Source: Alphaproteobacteria bacterium (GTDB taxonomy: Bacteria > Pseudomonadota > Alphaproteobacteria > UBA9219). From it: DNA of 64,000 nucleotides. Position 1 is the stretch's first letter; every line of letters begins with the position of its first letter. Under the pieces are notes generated by a model. It ran no database searches. It was not told the DNA's origin and saw only the letters and a list, made by a program, of their open reading frames with translations. The stretch spans positions 165,673 through 229,672 of the forward strand of contig JAFALY010000030.1 of the NCBI GenBank assembly GCA_019233975.1, written 5' to 3'. The translations under genes and the position numbers were made by a program. Below are positions 61,733 through 64,000 of the stretch, one piece after another.

Positions 61733-63685
61733 ATGATCCGCTCTGCTCTTTCCACCGGTACGCGCTGGTTGCGCGATACCGCCGCCCTTACTGGCCAAAC
61801 ATTATCCCGCATCTTCACGCCGCCCTTTGACGGCCTCGGCCTGTTTTGCGTTCTGTTTTTGCTGTGGGCGTATCTGGTCGCACCGCAAAGCTTTATTCTG
61901 CGCGGGGAATTTATCGACCCCGATGACTATATGTATCTGGATCAAATGCTGGACCTGCTGAAGGGCCAAAGCTGGTTTGACAATGTCCAGCATCGGCTCG
62001 ACCCACCGAACGGCGTGATGATTCACTTCTCACACGTCACGATGATCCCGATGATGCTCATCACGATGTTTTTTCATCTGCTGGGCTTTGGTTATCGCGG
62101 TGCCGCAACCTTGATGGCGATTATCTATCCCAGTTTTTTGTTCGGCGGCCTGCTGGCGGCGCTGCGCTGGATGGCGTCACGCTACATCCCCAAAGATTGG
62201 GCGGGGGCATCCGCCTATATCGCGCTGTCGGCAACAACGCTCATTTTCGCCTTGCAGCCGGGGCATATTCACCATCACGGCACCATCGTTGTTATCGTCG
62301 CCTGGGCGCTTGCTTGTGCCTTACGCCTTTTCGACGAGCCTGAACGGAAGCTATGGCCGTTACTGGTGGGGGGCCTGCTGGCCCTCGGCATGACCGTCGC
62401 CCTTGAAGTATTGCCATGGATCTTATTAATCAGCGCCTGGATCGGCCTCTGGGCCACAACCAAAGGCGGCGTAGCAACCCGCGCGGGGCTTCTGTATTCC
62501 CTGACCCTGTTCCTGGGCAGTGTCGCAGGTTTGCTGGCGAACCGTGGGCCGGAGCATCTGTTTACCATTGATCTGCTGATGTACTCGGTCGTCTATGTCA
62601 TTTTGACAGGCGGCATCGCCATCACCTTTTGCGGGGTACACTTGTTCAGCAATGCCAAAGCCCCGTGGCGTTGGATCGCGGGCGGCTTGTTCGCAGGCAC
62701 AACGGGCGCCCTGTTTTTGCACCAGTTTCCGGACCTGATCGCCGGGCCCTATGGCGGCGTGTCGCCGGAAGTGCGCGCCATCATCCTTGATAACGTCATC
62801 GAAGCGCAACCGATGAAAAGTGACGGCACCAACTGGCTGGAAGTCAGCTTTTTTGTCCTGAATGCCATGATCGCGCTTGTTGTATCGGCCTTTCTGCTGG
62901 TTAAGAGCGACAAGAAAGATCGCTGGGGTCTTGGCCTGCATTTTGTGATGCAGGGGGCCGTTCTGGCGCTCTGCCTGTTCTATCAACGCCGCTTTGCAGG
63001 CATGTGCGGCATGCTGGCCGTCGTGCCGTTAACCATCGCCCTGTACCGAGGCTGGCAATGGGTCGGACGGAACGTGAAAGGACGTAAACGCTTTTGGGCT
63101 GAGCTCGGCCTCATCCTTGGCGTCGGCATCGGCACGACTGTCCTGTTCCCGGCCTTGATGGATGGCCGAACCTTCAACAAAGGTGTCCTTCTGTTCCCGT
63201 TCAGCTATAGCCCGGAAACGGATCGCTGCCAGATGTACAATCTGGAAAAAGCCCTGAACGACCCCGAAATATTGGGCGACAAGCCTCATACGATTATCAG
63301 CGCCCTCAGCCTTGGCTCAGAGCTGCTGTTCCGCAGCAACAGCACGGTCCTGTCAGCCCCCTATCACATGAATGTGCAAGGTAATGTCGATGCCACGCGG
63401 TTTTTTACAACCCCGTTCCCGAGCGAGGCCGAGCAGATTGTCCGCCGCCGCCATGTCGATCTGATTATCGAATGCCGCTATATTCCGACCTTCTACCTGC
63501 GCACGCCGGGTCAAAAAGATACACCGGGCGCAGGTGGTTTCGTTGTTATGCGGGACTTCGCGCCCCACATGGCACAGCGTTTAATTGAAGGTCGTGTGCC
63601 AAACTGGCTGCGCCGTGTACCCATCGAGAATTTAGATAATTATGTGGTCTATACGGTCGTGCCCGAGGCTGACACCAAGCAATGA
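61733..63685 (+). CDS. GT-C-like multi-pass membrane protein
   Basis: 650 residues with about eleven or twelve membrane helices and a C-terminal soluble domain from about residue 480. The first outer loop has EFIDPDDYMYLDQ, the acidic loop pattern of GT-C glycosyltransferases, and IHFSHVTMIP. This fits enzymes using a polyprenyl-phosphate sugar donor. No exact family is recognised. Two promoter-proximal hairpins lie before it and a terminator after it. Confidence 0.75.
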   Translation: MIRSALSTGTRWLRDTAALTGQTLSRIFTPPFDGLGLFCVLFLLWAYLVAPQSFILRGEFIDPDDYMYLDQMLDLLKGQSWFDNVQHRLDPPNGVMIHFSHVTMIPMMLITMFFHLLGFGYRGAATLMAIIYPSFLFGGLLAALRWMASRYIPKDWAGASAYIALSATTLIFALQPGHIHHHGTIVVIVAWALACALRLFDEPERKLWPLLVGGLLALGMTVALEVLPWILLISAWIGLWATTKGGVATRAGLLYSLTLFLGSVAGLLANRGPEHLFTIDLLMYSVVYVILTGGIAITFCGVHLFSNAKAPWRWIAGGLFAGTTGALFLHQFPDLIAGPYGGVSPEVRAIILDNVIEAQPMKSDGTNWLEVSFFVLNAMIALVVSAFLLVKSDKKDRWGLGLHFVMQGAVLALCLFYQRRFAGMCGMLAVVPLTIALYRGWQWVGRNVKGRKRFWAELGLILGVGIGTTVLFPALMDGRTFNKGVLLFPFSYSPETDRCQMYNLEKALNDPEILGDKPHTIISALSLGSELLFRSNSTVLSAPYHMNVQGNVDATRFFTTPFPSEAEQIVRRRHVDLIIECRYIPTFYLRTPGQKDTPGAGGFVVMRDFAPHMAQRLIEGRVPNWLRRVPIENLDNYVVYTVVPEADTKQ

Positions 63686-63755
63686 TCTTGCGTGCGCGCG
63701 ACGTGATGAACGTCACGTGCCGCCGGATTGTGTCACACGCCACACAGGCCGTGCC

Positions 63756-63783
63756 AAAAAAATGCGCCGCTCTGCATTTTTTT
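63756..63783. terminator. Bidirectional terminator after the GT-C-like gene
   Basis: AAAAAAATGC (63756-63765), loop GCCGCTCT, GCATTTTTTT (63774-63783). T runs on both strands allow it to end transcription both ways. Confidence 0.85.
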
Positions 63784-63816
63784 GTTGAACCCTGAAAAAA
63801 AAGTTTTAAAAGCAGA

Positions 63817-64000
63817 CTCACGAAGCGCACGTACCACTGGCCCAAGGACGCGGAGGAATACCACCTTTTACGTTCCCCACTGGTTTATGTAACGACGCTT
63901 TGCCGCCTGGCAGGTCCAAGGACTGGTCAGGAGAAGTGGTATGCAGCAAAGAGCGATTCTGCTGCGTCTTAGGCCGGAAGCCCTGCGGGGGCATGGCCTA
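63817..64000 (+). ncRNA. Candidate structured small RNA (6S-like rod), running off the window
   Basis: The last 184 bases hold no open frame but can form a long rod. CGTACCACT (near 63830) pairs with AGTGGTATG (near 63940), GGAC-GCGG with CCGC...GTCC, and CGTT with AACG, leaving large internal bubbles as in 6S RNA. A second hairpin GCAGCA...TGCTGC and TAGGCC...GGCCTA close the end. A possible promoter (TTGAAC at 63785, TAAAAG near 63807) lies just after a terminator. The 6S identity is a guess; the 3' end is outside the window. Confidence 0.4.

Noticed and set aside
63817..64000. SRP RNA or RNase P RNA at the window end
   Set aside because: The universal SRP loop (GGTCAGGTCCGGAAGGAAGC) and RNase P boxes are absent, so only a 6S-like or unknown RNA remains.
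1..64000. CRISPR array, IS elements, prophage
   Set aside because: No regularly spaced repeats, transposases or phage genes were found.

Overview
The window is chromosomal DNA from an alphaproteobacterium of moderate GC content. The evidence is a CheD-containing chemotaxis operon, a TIGR02300-type zinc-ribbon protein (a family of Alphaproteobacteria), hopanoid genes (shc, hpnG, hpnH) beside ispH, an ATP-cone-less NrdA, and a bacterial tRNA-Pro with an encoded CCA. Genus cannot be fixed; the order Rhodospirillales or a deep-branching relative is a guess. There are no transposases, CRISPR arrays or phage genes. Genes are dense, often with ATGA or TGATG stop/start overlaps.

Layout. 0-1.8 kb: start of zwf (cut by the window edge) and argH. 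1.9-11.3 kb (minus): a full chemotaxis operon in the order STAS-cheY-cheA-cheW-PAS-MCP-cheR-cheD-cheB-soluble MCP. 11.4-16.5 kb: two more membrane MCPs and a histidine-rich protein with a possible lysozyme-like fold. 16.8-24.1 kb: tRNA-Pro, a polyprenyl diphosphate synthase, a TrmN6-like methyltransferase, RuvX, a Fur-boxed iron-uptake pair (cupredoxin plus an FTR1 permease fused to an outer-membrane-like domain), a DsbD/ScsB-type protein and YqgE. 24.1-30.9 kb: hopanoid block (methyltransferase, shc, pilin-like protein, hpnG, hpnH, ispH). 31-42.3 kb: mostly housekeeping genes (class IV aminotransferase, mltG, ppa, 2OG oxygenase, epimerase, a secreted Pro/Ala-rich protein, FkbM methyltransferase, rnhA, thrB, GT9, TIGR02300). 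42.3-56.7 kb: a surface-polysaccharide island (ABC exporter, glycosyltransferases, sugar nucleotidyltransferase, rfbB/rfbC). 56.8-60.9 kb: nrdA and nrdB separated by two unknown genes, with a pair of NrdR boxes upstream of nrdA. 61.4-64 kb: a 50-residue small protein, a GT-C-like membrane protein and a probable structured RNA running off the end.

The most interesting part is 47.9-53.8 kb. Six tightly packed plus-strand genes look like a Dlt-type D-alanylation machine in a Gram-negative genome. They encode a 50-residue one-helix microprotein ending NFEYRVF (matching the F-x-Y-x-x-F end of DltX), two tandem DltD-like SGNH proteins, an FkbH-like HAD/GNAT enzyme, an acyl carrier protein (DltC-like) and an MBOAT protein (DltB-like). 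There is no DltA-type adenylating ligase. FkbH proteins make D-glyceryl-S-ACP from 1,3-bisphosphoglycerate, so the inference is a pathway that decorates an envelope polysaccharide with glyceryl or a related acyl group. The microprotein is too short for most gene callers and is easily missed.

Other points: a shared C-terminal (D/A)V(E/D)LF motif on CheD and two chemoreceptors; AATACATAT repeats exactly 30 bp apart in the divergent chemotaxis promoter region; and the FTR1 permease joined through an internal signal-peptide-like segment to a beta-rich domain.
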